Of a stretch of 64,000 bases of DNA, positions 45,426-53,787 are shown in pieces. A model generated the notes under the pieces. The model ran no database searches. It was not told the origin of the DNA and saw only the letters and a list, made by a program, of their open reading frames with translations. A program made the position numbers and the translations under genes. This stretch comes from Sphingobacterium sp. HMA12. GTDB lineage: Bacteria > Bacteroidota > Bacteroidia > Sphingobacteriales > Sphingobacteriaceae. Position 1 is the first letter of the stretch. Each line of letters starts with the position of its first letter. The stretch spans positions 2,225,765 to 2,289,764 of the forward strand of contig NZ_BEYR01000001.1 in NCBI RefSeq assembly GCF_002933815.1, given 5' to 3'.

Positions 45426-47207
45426 ATGAAGGATCTCGCCTACTTAAATAAGTACTTTTATAAATACCGCTGGAAACTGGTTCCGGGGGTGATTTTTGTT
45501 ATCATTTCCAATTACTTTGGGGTGCTCCCCGCTAAAGTAATTCGCGAAGCGTTTGACTTAGTACAAGAAAATATTTATCTCTACCGCCTGTTTGACGGAT
45601 TTGATAGACAGGAACTGATTTATAAGGTGTTTGGCACAAGCCTGCTGTTCTTCGGTTTTGTGGTCCTATTGCTCTCGCTCCTGCGCGGTATTTTCTTATT
45701 CTTTATGCGGCAGACCATTATTCTGACTTCCCGTTATATCGAGTATGATCTTAAAAATGAGATTTACAACCATTACCAAGAACTGAATTTCGGGTTTTTC
45801 CGGAAAAATAATACGGGTGATCTGATGAGCCGTGCAACAGAGGATGTCAACCAGGTCCGTAATTATCTGGGGCCGGCCATAATGTACGCCATTAATACCG
45901 TGGTCCTGTCCATTATGGTTATCTATGCCATGTATAGCGTCAATGGAAGGCTGGCGACGTATGCATTGGCTCCGATACCTGTCTTATCGGTCATCATTCT
46001 TTTTGTCAATAAAATTATCAATAAGCGCAGCTTAAAAATCCAAAAACAGCTGGCAAACCTGTCTTCTTTTGTTCAGGAAACGTTTGCAGGTATCCGTGTC
46101 ATCAAGACCTATACCCGGGAGGAGAACAAAATGCAGGCCTTTGAAAAGGAAAGCACCATCTACCGCAACACAGCGCTGGATCTAGTTAAGGTACAGGCGG
46201 TTTTCTTTCCTCTTATTTTATTGCTGATCGGTCTCAGCACCGTCATCACCATCTATATAGGCGGTATTGAAGTTGCAAAGGGAACAGTCACTGCCGGAAA
46301 CATCGCCGAATTTATTATCTATGTCAATCAATTGACCTTCCCGGCCATGTCTTTAGCATGGGTAACTTCGCTGGTACAACGGGCCGCCGCGTCACAAAAG
46401 CGGATCAATGAATTTCTGGAAACCCAATCACCGATCGGCAATGGTCAAATAGACAAAGAAATCGCTGGGGAAATCAAGGTGGACAATATTTCATTCACTT
46501 ATCCTGAAACGGGTATTCAAGCCATTAAAAATATATCTTTCCGGGTACCTATCGGAAAAACATTGGCCATTATCGGAAAAACTGGTTCCGGAAAATCTAC
46601 GCTGGCCAACCTACTGCTACGTATGTATGATATAGACAAAGGTAATATCCAATACGACGGCATCGCATTAAAGGATCTCAATTTCAAAAATCTACGTCAG
46701 CAAATTGGCTTTGTCCCTCAGGATGTATTCTTATTTTCAGATACAATTGCCAATAACATCGGTTTCGGACTGGACCATTTCACGCAGGAACAGATCGAAC
46801 AAGCAGCCAAGGACGCGGCAGTGTATGACAATATCATCGCTTTTGACGAAGGCTTTGAAACGGCTGTAGGAGAGCGTGGTATCACGCTTTCGGGCGGTCA
46901 AAAACAACGTGTATCCATTGCTAGAGCGTTGGTAAAAGAACCAAATGTATTGATCTTTGATGATTGCTTATCTGCGGTGGATACCAAAACCGAAGAAACC
47001 ATCTTACGCTCATTGAGTCGCATCATGAAGGGCAAAACCTGTATTTTTATAGCCCACCGGATTTCGACCATCAAAAATGCAGACCAGATCCTTGTCATGG
47101 ATCAGGGTGAAATTGTCGAACAGGGCACGCACCTTGAATTAATGGAGAAAAGAGGCGAATACTTTGAACTCCATGAAAAACAACTGCTGGAAAGCGTGGA
47201 AGGATAA
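45426..47207 (+). CDS. ABC exporter half-transporter with atypical Walker B
   Basis: 593 aa: type IV exporter fold with six TM helices (about residues 15-330) and one NBD (about 345-590). Walker A GKTGSGKST, Q-loop VPQDVFLF and signature LSGGQKQR are normal, but Walker B reads VLIFDDCLSAVD: the catalytic Glu is Asp513. The DDxLSAVDTKTEE stretch resembles the BmrC/TM287-type subunit of heterodimeric exporters, whose own site is slow. No second half-transporter is encoded nearby, so it pairs with a distant partner or works as a homodimer with weak sites. Substrate unknown (lipid or drug). Confidence 0.93.
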   Translation: MKDLAYLNKYFYKYRWKLVPGVIFVIISNYFGVLPAKVIREAFDLVQENIYLYRLFDGFDRQELIYKVFGTSLLFFGFVVLLLSLLRGIFLFFMRQTIILTSRYIEYDLKNEIYNHYQELNFGFFRKNNTGDLMSRATEDVNQVRNYLGPAIMYAINTVVLSIMVIYAMYSVNGRLATYALAPIPVLSVIILFVNKIINKRSLKIQKQLANLSSFVQETFAGIRVIKTYTREENKMQAFEKESTIYRNTALDLVKVQAVFFPLILLLIGLSTVITIYIGGIEVAKGTVTAGNIAEFIIYVNQLTFPAMSLAWVTSLVQRAAASQKRINEFLETQSPIGNGQIDKEIAGEIKVDNISFTYPETGIQAIKNISFRVPIGKTLAIIGKTGSGKSTLANLLLRMYDIDKGNIQYDGIALKDLNFKNLRQQIGFVPQDVFLFSDTIANNIGFGLDHFTQEQIEQAAKDAAVYDNIIAFDEGFETAVGERGITLSGGQKQRVSIARALVKEPNVLIFDDCLSAVDTKTEETILRSLSRIMKGKTCIFIAHRISTIKNADQILVMDQGEIVEQGTHLELMEKRGEYFELHEKQLLESVEG

Positions 47208-47294
47208 TCTCAGAAGCCCAAAAATAATGGCAATAACATTGCACAAAATTAAATATCCCTGATTTCAGCTAATGAAAACGGGGGTTATCTCTTT

Positions 47295-47302
47295 TACATT
47301 TG
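47295..47302 (+). promoter_or_regulatory. -7 element TACATTTG of the DUF4870-like gene
   Basis: TAnnTTTG match 40 nt upstream of the ATG at 47343. Confidence 0.45.
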
Positions 47303-47342
47303 CCTTATACATTTATAACAAACTTTTTATTGTATAAGTATC

Positions 47343-47687
47343 ATGGAGAGAAACCAAGTGCAGAGCACATCATCAAACGACGGCAAGACCGTTGCCATCA
47401 TTTCTTATTTAACCCTAATCGGTCTGATTGCAGCCATCATCATGAACAATAAGGAAAAGACTTCTTTAGGTCAATTCCACATCAGACAGAGTATCGGTAT
47501 TACCGTCACAGGAATTGTATTGGGCCTGTTGCGCTTTATCCCCGGTATCGGTGGAATAATCATGAGTGTTGTCGGTATAATCTTGCTTATCGCTCTTATA
47601 TTGGGTTTAATTGCGGCGTTCTCGGGCGAAAAAAAAGCAATTCCTTTTATTGGTGAAAAATATCAGCAATGGTTTAATATGGTTTAA
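47343..47687 (+). CDS. DUF4870-like small membrane protein
   Basis: 114 aa, three hydrophobic segments (about residues 18-35, 50-68 and 72-92). Features of DUF4870/Tic20-like proteins: an N-terminal KTVAIISYLTLIG helix, then FHIRQSIGITVTGIVLGLL and a last helix followed by KAIPFIGEKYQQWF. Function unknown. Its start follows the ABC exporter stop by 135 nt and it has its own promoter motif. Confidence 0.8.
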   Translation: MERNQVQSTSSNDGKTVAIISYLTLIGLIAAIIMNNKEKTSLGQFHIRQSIGITVTGIVLGLLRFIPGIGGIIMSVVGIILLIALILGLIAAFSGEKKAIPFIGEKYQQWFNMV

Positions 47688-47718
47688 TCAACCTTTATTT
47701 TTTAGGCCCCATTGTAAA

Positions 47719-47803
47719 AAAAAGGCTGTCCAAAAACTGGAATGAAACCCGAAAGTAAAATAAATACTTTTGAAGGACAGTTCAGCGTTTGAGCAGCCTT
47801 TTT
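47719..47803. repeat. 85-bp element with inverted ends AAAAAGGCTG / CAGCCTTTTT
   Basis: Perfect 10-bp terminal inverted repeats (47719-47728 and 47794-47803); an alternative internal pair CTGTCC / GGACAG (47726-47731 and 47775-47780) shares bases with the outer one. It lies between convergent genes and may end transcription from both sides, but the loop is long. A similar element is at 53653-53734. Confidence 0.5.
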
Positions 47804-47818
47804 GCTGCTTTGTGATAA

Positions 47819-49063
47819 TCACTTTATATCTCCAGCTGTCTGTACGGCTTTTTCTTCTTTAAAAAAAACAGCGAACAGGAACAGACAGAAAAATGAAATT
47901 CCAGCCGGTATAAACCATAGGTATTCCCAGAATTGATCGGCATAAGCCGCTTTGAGATAATCTGAAACCGCACCGGCAACCCAGAACCCAATCAGCATCC
48001 CCACGCCATACATGGCAATGGTGATCAGACCCTGTGCAGAAGCCTTATATTTTTCACCAGCAATCCGATCGGTATAGATCTGCCCGACGACAAACATAAA
48101 ATCATAACAGATTCCATGCAGAACAATACCGAAGATAAGCAGAAAAGCTTTTTCCTGTCCATTTCCAAATGCAAAGAACAAATACCGCAATGCCCATGCG
48201 GCGATGCCCAATAAAATCATTTTCTTATAGCCCAATCGGCTAAAGAAAAATGGAATCAACAGCAAACAGATCGCTTCTGAAAACTGCCCCAGTGCCATTT
48301 TTGCAGTTGGATTTGGCATACCGACATTAACCAAAAAGGGGTTGGCATTTTGGTAATAAAATGAAATGGGAATGCAGATCACAATGGCCGTAACAAAAAA
48401 GATTAAAAAACTCCTTTGTTTTAACAGCCCCAGCGCATCCAGTCCGATAGCTTTTCCAAAATCAAATTTTTCCCTTTTAACCCGTATCTGCGGTGGAGTT
48501 TTGGGAAGAAACAGGCTGAACAGCGCTAAAAGCACAGAACAGACAGCACCCATAATAAAAGTATTGTGCAGGGCTCCCCGGCTTATTGCCTCAGGACTAT
48601 CCCAGCGAAATAGATAGCTGATCACGAGCCCTGAACAGATCCAGCCGATCGTTCCCCATACCCGAACTCCCGGGAAATACTTTTTAGCATCCGCAATATG
48701 TCGGAAAGCAATACCGTTGGAAAGAGAAAGTGATGACATATAGGCCATGAAATACACAAAGACGTAGGGGTAAAAATGGCTGGCATCAGGTGCTTGGGAC
48801 ATCCCATAAAGCAAAACCGCCCCCAAGAGATGTAAAACCGAAAGCACCCGCTCTGCATTAAAATAACGGTCTGCGACAAAGCCAACAAAAAAAGGGGCAA
48901 ATACTGCGCCCAGTGACTGCGTAGAAAATATATTGGCAACTTCCATTCCCGAGGCATTCAGGGATTTGACCAAGTAGGTACCTAAGGTAACAAACCAGGC
49001 TCCTTTGATAAAATACTCCAAAAACATCATCAGGGATAACTGGAGGCGTAAGGTAAGCGTCAT
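47819..49063 (-). CDS. MFS transporter, nucleoside:H+ symporter (NupG/XapB) type
   Basis: 414 aa, 12 TM helices. It starts LRLQLSLMMFLEYFIKGAWFVTLGTYL, the family hallmark of nucleoside:proton symporters, followed by FSTQSLGAVFAPFFVGFVADRYF, FRHIADAKKYFPGVRVWGTIGW and a late ICYDFMFVVGQIYTDR. Imports nucleosides or similar compounds. A single gene; possible -7 near-match TATATTCG upstream. Confidence 0.85.
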   Translation of the reverse strand: MTLTLRLQLSLMMFLEYFIKGAWFVTLGTYLVKSLNASGMEVANIFSTQSLGAVFAPFFVGFVADRYFNAERVLSVLHLLGAVLLYGMSQAPDASHFYPYVFVYFMAYMSSLSLSNGIAFRHIADAKKYFPGVRVWGTIGWICSGLVISYLFRWDSPEAISRGALHNTFIMGAVCSVLLALFSLFLPKTPPQIRVKREKFDFGKAIGLDALGLLKQRSFLIFFVTAIVICIPISFYYQNANPFLVNVGMPNPTAKMALGQFSEAICLLLIPFFFSRLGYKKMILLGIAAWALRYLFFAFGNGQEKAFLLIFGIVLHGICYDFMFVVGQIYTDRIAGEKYKASAQGLITIAMYGVGMLIGFWVAGAVSDYLKAAYADQFWEYLWFIPAGISFFCLFLFAVFFKEEKAVQTAGDIK

Positions 49064-49370
49064 AACGGTTTAGAATTGTTTCTGTTTACGAATATATCAT
49101 TTATTTCGAAGACCTATCTGTCGGGTAAGTGTGCCCTTGTGTAACGATCTGTTTACCCTAATCTGATTTTATCTGCCCTAAACGCTTAACCTTAAAGCGA
49201 CTTTCTAGAAGACTACCGCCCATTAAAGGTCTAAATCTGCGTTTTCAACGATCATCTTTTTTATCAATGAACGACCTTAATTGCCAAAGACAAAGATGGT
49301 GGTATAATGCCAGGCATCGCGATAGGATGATCGCTATCACGAACTGCGATTACCCCGGGAAGATCTCCCG
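49064..49370. other. Intergenic region between MFS gene and dipeptidase operon end
   Basis: 307 bp without a gene. A stem of 9 bp with one mismatch (49317-49325 and 49334-49342, TCGCGATAG / CTATCACGA) lies about 30 nt after the dipeptidase stop, but lacks a T-run, so it is only a possible terminator. The rest carries the upstream region of the MFS gene. Confidence 0.4.
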
Positions 49371-50462
49371 CTATTCAGGTAAGGCATTCCGCATAAAATC
49401 CTCCCAGTTCCGACTGGCGATTTTTGTCAGATCAGTATCACTGTAGCCGCGTCGTTTCAATATCCCAAAAACCTTTTGGATATCAGCAATGGTCTCTAGA
49501 TCATAAGGACATTGTTCCCGACCGAACGCTCCATCTAAATCACTTCCTACACCAACATGATTGACATTGCCAGCCAATTGGCAGATATGATCGATGTTAT
49601 CGGCCATAATTTCCATAGAGCAGTTGCTGGATTTCGGGTCAGATGTACCGCGCACCCAGTTGGGTACCATCATCCAGGCATCCAAAGCAACGCCGATAAC
49701 GGCTCCTTTGTCCGCTAAAATCTTGATCATCTCATCGCTGAACTGCCGATTGTGATCCACAAACTTCCGGCAATTGTTGTGGCTGGCCCAGATCGCACCA
49801 CCATAGCGTCCCATAGCATCCCAAAAAGCATCGTCATTGAGATGTGTGGCATCCAGGATCATGCCCAATCGTTCCATTTCCTGCAACAACAGCACCCCTT
49901 GCGGATTGAGCTTACCGGAGGAATCGGTTCCATTCGCATACCTCCCCGGCCCATAATGCGCCGGGCCTATCGCCCGCAAACCATAATTATAGGCGACTTC
50001 CACATGACTGACATCAACCAAAGAATCGGCACCTTCCAGACTCAATAGGTAACCGATGGGCTTATCTGAATGATCTGTTCCCTGAGACCACCATGCAAGA
50101 TGTTGATCCAAATCGGCCTTTGTTTTGATCATCTTCATCTGCCCATCAGCTTCCATGGCCTTGTACCAGGCTAACTGGCCTTGTGTCTGCGCCCAGGCCT
50201 GCTCCGCTGAATACCAGCCCGGCAATGGACTATCGAGAAGAACAAAGCGCGCGATTTGCGTGGCCACGACCAAACCGATATTCCCCTTGCGTAGTTCGTC
50301 AAAAGTAACTGTCGCTTTTGCGCGGTCGGGCTTATCGTTCATCCCCTGCTCCCGCAGGTTTAGTTCCTGAATGGGCAGCCGGAGATCCCGATTCCATTCC
50401 ATGGCGTTCATGCTCAAATCGAGGTGTGCATCAACCACAAAAGGCATTTCAAATTCGTACAT
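49371..50462 (-). CDS. Membrane dipeptidase family (M19) hydrolase
   Basis: 363 aa, no signal peptide, so cytoplasmic. Metal site of M19 renal-dipeptidase-like enzymes: VDAHLDLS (His13, Asp15), the bridging Glu in LLSLEGAD, DATHLNDD, WASHNNCR and GVGSDLDGAFG. Such enzymes cleave dipeptides, often those with a C-terminal D-amino acid. Last gene of the GntP-RidA-aldolase-dipeptidase operon, 1 nt after the aldolase-like gene, which supports a D-residue substrate. Confidence 0.9.
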   Translation of the reverse strand: MYEFEMPFVVDAHLDLSMNAMEWNRDLRLPIQELNLREQGMNDKPDRAKATVTFDELRKGNIGLVVATQIARFVLLDSPLPGWYSAEQAWAQTQGQLAWYKAMEADGQMKMIKTKADLDQHLAWWSQGTDHSDKPIGYLLSLEGADSLVDVSHVEVAYNYGLRAIGPAHYGPGRYANGTDSSGKLNPQGVLLLQEMERLGMILDATHLNDDAFWDAMGRYGGAIWASHNNCRKFVDHNRQFSDEMIKILADKGAVIGVALDAWMMVPNWVRGTSDPKSSNCSMEIMADNIDHICQLAGNVNHVGVGSDLDGAFGREQCPYDLETIADIQKVFGILKRRGYSDTDLTKIASRNWEDFMRNALPE

Positions 50463-50463
50463 A

Positions 50464-51570
50464 TCAATAATTTATCTTTTTACTTCGAGCCAGTACCTTC
50501 CAGACCTGATCAGCGACTCCTTTATCAATTACCTGCACCTCGTCGTAACAGGCGACTGTTGGACAGATGTGCCGTGGCACGCAATACAGCTCTTCGCCAA
50601 TCTTAAAATCGGTACTGTCCCGCACTTCAACAACAAGATGCTCCTCACTCTGCATTTTGATCGCTCCGATCCGCCGGTCAAAAAATTTGACACGGGGCTG
50701 CGGCGATTCACTTGCAACAGACTTGTAACCCAGATCCAGACACAGATGTTTGTGATCCACAATGGAAACAACCCGTGTCAGTAATACCGCAGCTAGCAGA
50801 AAATCCTGTTCAACATAATTTTCGGCGTAACCAAAATCCCAGAACACAAAGGTCCCGGGACTGCATTCCACATCGCCACGTTCGGCATGGAACGGAAAAC
50901 TGGGTGATCCGCCGATCACCTTTGTAAGCGGTGTAGAAGTAGAAACTTGCGCCATCAGGTAGGCCATTTCGAGCACAGAATATGCCTGCTGGCTTTGTTG
51001 TTCACGGACTTTGTGATCGTTATCATGAATATGCCCATCATAGCCATGTACACCGATCAAATGAATACCATCTAATAATTGAATATCAAGCACAAGACGC
51101 TCCATTTGGGTGATAGAAGCACCGGTACGCCCCATACCAACATTAACATCGATGTAAATTGCAAGAGGCTTGCCATTTTCCAGCCCTCGCGTTGATAACT
51201 CATGCGCAGAATCGGCATTGTCTACCAGGCAGGCATAATGTGTATTGGGAAATGCTTCGATCAAACGCAGCAAACGGTCAATCTTTGGTCCTACTGGCTG
51301 ATAAGCCAATAAAACATCCTTCGCTCCGACGATGCCAAGAAGCTCGGCTTCAGCGATGGTTGCACATTTGAATTTGCTGATCCCGCTGTCCAACAATAAC
51401 TGACAGACCTCCCTACATTTGTTGGTTTTGATATGTGGCCGTAAACGGCCGGCATCCCCATCGACAAATTTCAGCGCCCTTTCTATATTCCGAACAATAC
51501 GATCAGGATACACCAGCAGTGCTGGGGAATCTACCTGATCCACATTTTGTACCCGATACCAATTTTCCAT
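50464..51570 (-). CDS. D-threonine aldolase / D-serine dehydratase-like PLP enzyme
   Basis: 368 aa, fold type III (alanine racemase-like N-domain). PLP Lys48 in RPHIKTNK, the GMGRTG phosphate-binding stretch, GGSPSF, and the C-terminal metal site PRHICPTVACY seen in DSD1/DTA enzymes. The reaction may be cleavage of D-beta-hydroxy amino acids (D-Thr) or dehydration of D-Ser; sequence alone does not decide. Overlaps functionally with RidA, which removes the reactive enamines that a dehydratase releases. Confidence 0.87.
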   Translation of the reverse strand: MENWYRVQNVDQVDSPALLVYPDRIVRNIERALKFVDGDAGRLRPHIKTNKCREVCQLLLDSGISKFKCATIAEAELLGIVGAKDVLLAYQPVGPKIDRLLRLIEAFPNTHYACLVDNADSAHELSTRGLENGKPLAIYIDVNVGMGRTGASITQMERLVLDIQLLDGIHLIGVHGYDGHIHDNDHKVREQQSQQAYSVLEMAYLMAQVSTSTPLTKVIGGSPSFPFHAERGDVECSPGTFVFWDFGYAENYVEQDFLLAAVLLTRVVSIVDHKHLCLDLGYKSVASESPQPRVKFFDRRIGAIKMQSEEHLVVEVRDSTDFKIGEELYCVPRHICPTVACYDEVQVIDKGVADQVWKVLARSKKINY

Positions 51571-51580
51571 GATCCACCGA

Positions 51581-52045
51581 TTAATATAACTCGAATAGCG
51601 CTTCTATTTCAACGGGAATATTATCCGGTAAAGAGCCAAATCCGACCGCACTACGTGTACCGATTCCATTTTCCTCACCCCATACCGCAGCAAACAACTC
51701 ACTACAGCCATTGATTACCCCGGGGTGATACAGAAAATCGGATGTACAGTTGACCATACCCAATACTTTAATAACCCGTTTAATTTTATTCAACGAGCCC
51801 AAATTGGTCTTGATTGTCGATAACATGGTCAATCCCACCTGCTGGGCAGCCAGTTTTCCATCCTCGGGGCTGATATCACTACCAATCCGTCCGATAATCA
51901 GGGAGGCATCGTCCTGTACCGGTCCGTGTCCAGAAAGATAAAGATACTTGCCATCGATAACGTAGGGTTTATATACACCTTTAGGTGCTGGTGCCGGTGG
52001 TAATGTCAAACCTAATTTTTCAAATTGTTCATCTGCGTTGTACAT
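51581..52045 (-). CDS. ridA: RidA family protein (YjgF/YER057c)
   Basis: 154 aa, slightly longer than RidA proper, close to the YjgF subgroup of about 150 residues: YLYLSGHGPVQDD in place of the usual SGQ, and the conserved Arg in GTRSAVGFGSLPDNIPVEIEA. Hydrolyses enamine/imine intermediates of PLP enzymes. Between the permease and the PLP enzyme genes; gaps 33 and 10 nt. Confidence 0.9.
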   Translation of the reverse strand: MYNADEQFEKLGLTLPPAPAPKGVYKPYVIDGKYLYLSGHGPVQDDASLIIGRIGSDISPEDGKLAAQQVGLTMLSTIKTNLGSLNKIKRVIKVLGMVNCTSDFLYHPGVINGCSELFAAVWGEENGIGTRSAVGFGSLPDNIPVEIEALFELY

Positions 52046-52078
52046 CGTGAATGATTTTAATGTTTAAAAATATATGAG

Positions 52079-53407
52079 CTAATATAAAATAATTTGCAAT
52101 AGCAAAACAGCGAGAAGTCCGACAATGGAAACGACGGCTTCCATAATCGACCAAGAAAATAAAGTATCCTTGACACTCAGGCCAAAATACTCCTTAAACA
52201 GCCAGAAGCCTGCATCGTTGACATGGGAGAACATGAGACTCCCGGCCCCAATTGCCAATACCATTAGATTGGGATCAACCTTGCCAGCTGTAACAATGGG
52301 TAATAAAACGCCCGCAGCTGTCAATGCGGCAACTGTTGCCGATCCTACACAACCTCTTATGACGGCGGTAATTAACCATGCTAATAACAAGGGTGAAATT
52401 GGAAGCTGCTGTAGCGTATTTGCCAACAACAAACTCACGCCGCTATCTTCCATAACTTGTTTGAATACACCCGATCCGGCAATGATCAGCAGGATCATTG
52501 CAATATCCCTGACAGCCGACTCATAGATTGACATAACTTTGACCATGGAACGGCCAAGTTTCAACCCCAATAAGTAGGTGGCTATGACTACTGCAATGAC
52601 CATCACGACTGTTGGGCTGCCTATAAATTTCAGCCAGCGCTGTACTGTCGTGTCATCAGTATGGAATATATAGGGTATAAGGGTAAATAAAATAATCAAT
52701 AAGACAGGTAACAAGGCTACTGCCAAACTGTTAACAACGGTAGGCTGCTTATATTCCTGTTGACCAACTGTTTTTTCCTGCCGGAAGATTGATTCTTGGC
52801 TCGGGAGCATATTCCGCAGGCTGCGGCCGAAAATAGGTCCGCCTAATACAATCGCCGGAATGGCGATCAAAAGACCATAAATCAATGTCAGTCCCATATC
52901 TGCATGAAAAAGTGCCACCAGAGCAACAGGTGAAGGATGGGGCGGAATAAATCCATGTGTTACCGATAATGCAGCCAACATGGGTAAGCCAATATACACC
53001 GCCGGCAATTTGTACCGATAAGAGATCGAAAAAATCAGGGGTACCAACAGCACAAAACCAATCCCATAGAACAGCGGAATCCCCACGACAAAGCCCGTTA
53101 GCATCAATCCCCATTGCAGGTATTTCTCTCCCATCAAGCGGACCATCTGTACAGCAATAATTTCAGCTGCACCACTCTCGGCGACAATCTTGCCCAACAT
53201 CGCGCCAAGCACGATAATCAGCGTCAGGCTACCCATAACGCCCGCGATCCCTTTTTCAACGGTACCGACCAACTGATCCGGAGCAATGCCCAAACACAGC
53301 CCGCTGAGAATAGAAACCAATAAAAACGAAAGAAACGCATTAATTTTAAAATAAGTAATGCATAGGATAAGCAAACAAATGCTGATTACAATGAGGATTA
53401 TGGTCAT
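52079..53407 (-). CDS. GntP family permease (gluconate/D-serine type)
   Basis: 442 aa, about 12-14 TM helices. Family motifs: ILGAMLGKIVAESGAAEIIA, YGIGFVLLVPLIFSI, THGFIPPHPSPVA, RGCVGSATVAALTAAG and SHVNDAGFWLFKEYFGLS. GntP members import gluconate, D-serine (DsdX) or related acids; with the neighbouring D-amino-acid genes, a D-amino acid or hydroxy acid is the more likely substrate. First gene of a four-gene operon; no regulator adjacent. Confidence 0.9.
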   Translation of the reverse strand: MTIILIVISICLLILCITYFKINAFLSFLLVSILSGLCLGIAPDQLVGTVEKGIAGVMGSLTLIIVLGAMLGKIVAESGAAEIIAVQMVRLMGEKYLQWGLMLTGFVVGIPLFYGIGFVLLVPLIFSISYRYKLPAVYIGLPMLAALSVTHGFIPPHPSPVALVALFHADMGLTLIYGLLIAIPAIVLGGPIFGRSLRNMLPSQESIFRQEKTVGQQEYKQPTVVNSLAVALLPVLLIILFTLIPYIFHTDDTTVQRWLKFIGSPTVVMVIAVVIATYLLGLKLGRSMVKVMSIYESAVRDIAMILLIIAGSGVFKQVMEDSGVSLLLANTLQQLPISPLLLAWLITAVIRGCVGSATVAALTAAGVLLPIVTAGKVDPNLMVLAIGAGSLMFSHVNDAGFWLFKEYFGLSVKDTLFSWSIMEAVVSIVGLLAVLLLQIILY

Positions 53408-53489
53408 TATATCAATATTAGGTCAACCCCTCAAATGAGAGGTTTAATAAAGTTTTGGTCTAGTAAATCATTTTTTCATCCTGAAAGTA

Positions 53490-53531
53490 CAATTATTTTT
53501 CTTTTTCTGCAAGGAAGATAAAAAATAATTG
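53490..53531. promoter_or_regulatory. Stem-loop upstream of the GntP operon
   Basis: Perfect 11-bp inverted repeat CAATTATTTTT / AAAAATAATTG (53490-53500 and 53521-53531) with a 20-nt loop, 83 bp before the GntP start. It could be a regulator site or leader structure. The rest of the 380-bp gap holds one more inverted repeat and no gene. Confidence 0.35.
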
Positions 53532-53652
53532 AAAATATCGCTAAGGAGGGGCATAACAGCGAAGGTATTTTTATAAAATGCGCTTGATGGATAAAGAATG
53601 GCGACATGACCTGAATCCGCAGCACTTGGAGAGGCAATGCAGATGTAAAGAA

Positions 53653-53734
53653 AAGGGCTGTTCAAATCGTTGATATATCCCGGGATTTAGCTAAACACTT
53701 TTAGGGTACACATCAGCTTTTTTAAACAGCCCTT
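53653..53734. repeat. 82-bp element with inverted ends AAGGGCTGTTCAAA / TTTAAACAGCCCTT
   Basis: 14-bp terminal repeats with one mismatch (53653-53666 and 53721-53734). Downstream of pepD, so it may act as its terminator. The GGCTGTYC-AAA ends and size resemble the element at 47719-47803. Confidence 0.5.
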
Positions 53735-53787
53735 CGTATGTTGATACGATCGTCTAAGCAGCCATTGCCACAATATAAAAAAGGGTC

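Noticed and set aside
53468..53665. 65-aa minus-strand frame upstream of the GntP operon
   Set aside because: It spans the 53490-53531 stem-loop, has no promoter or family features and low-complexity Lys/Asn codons; treated as non-coding.
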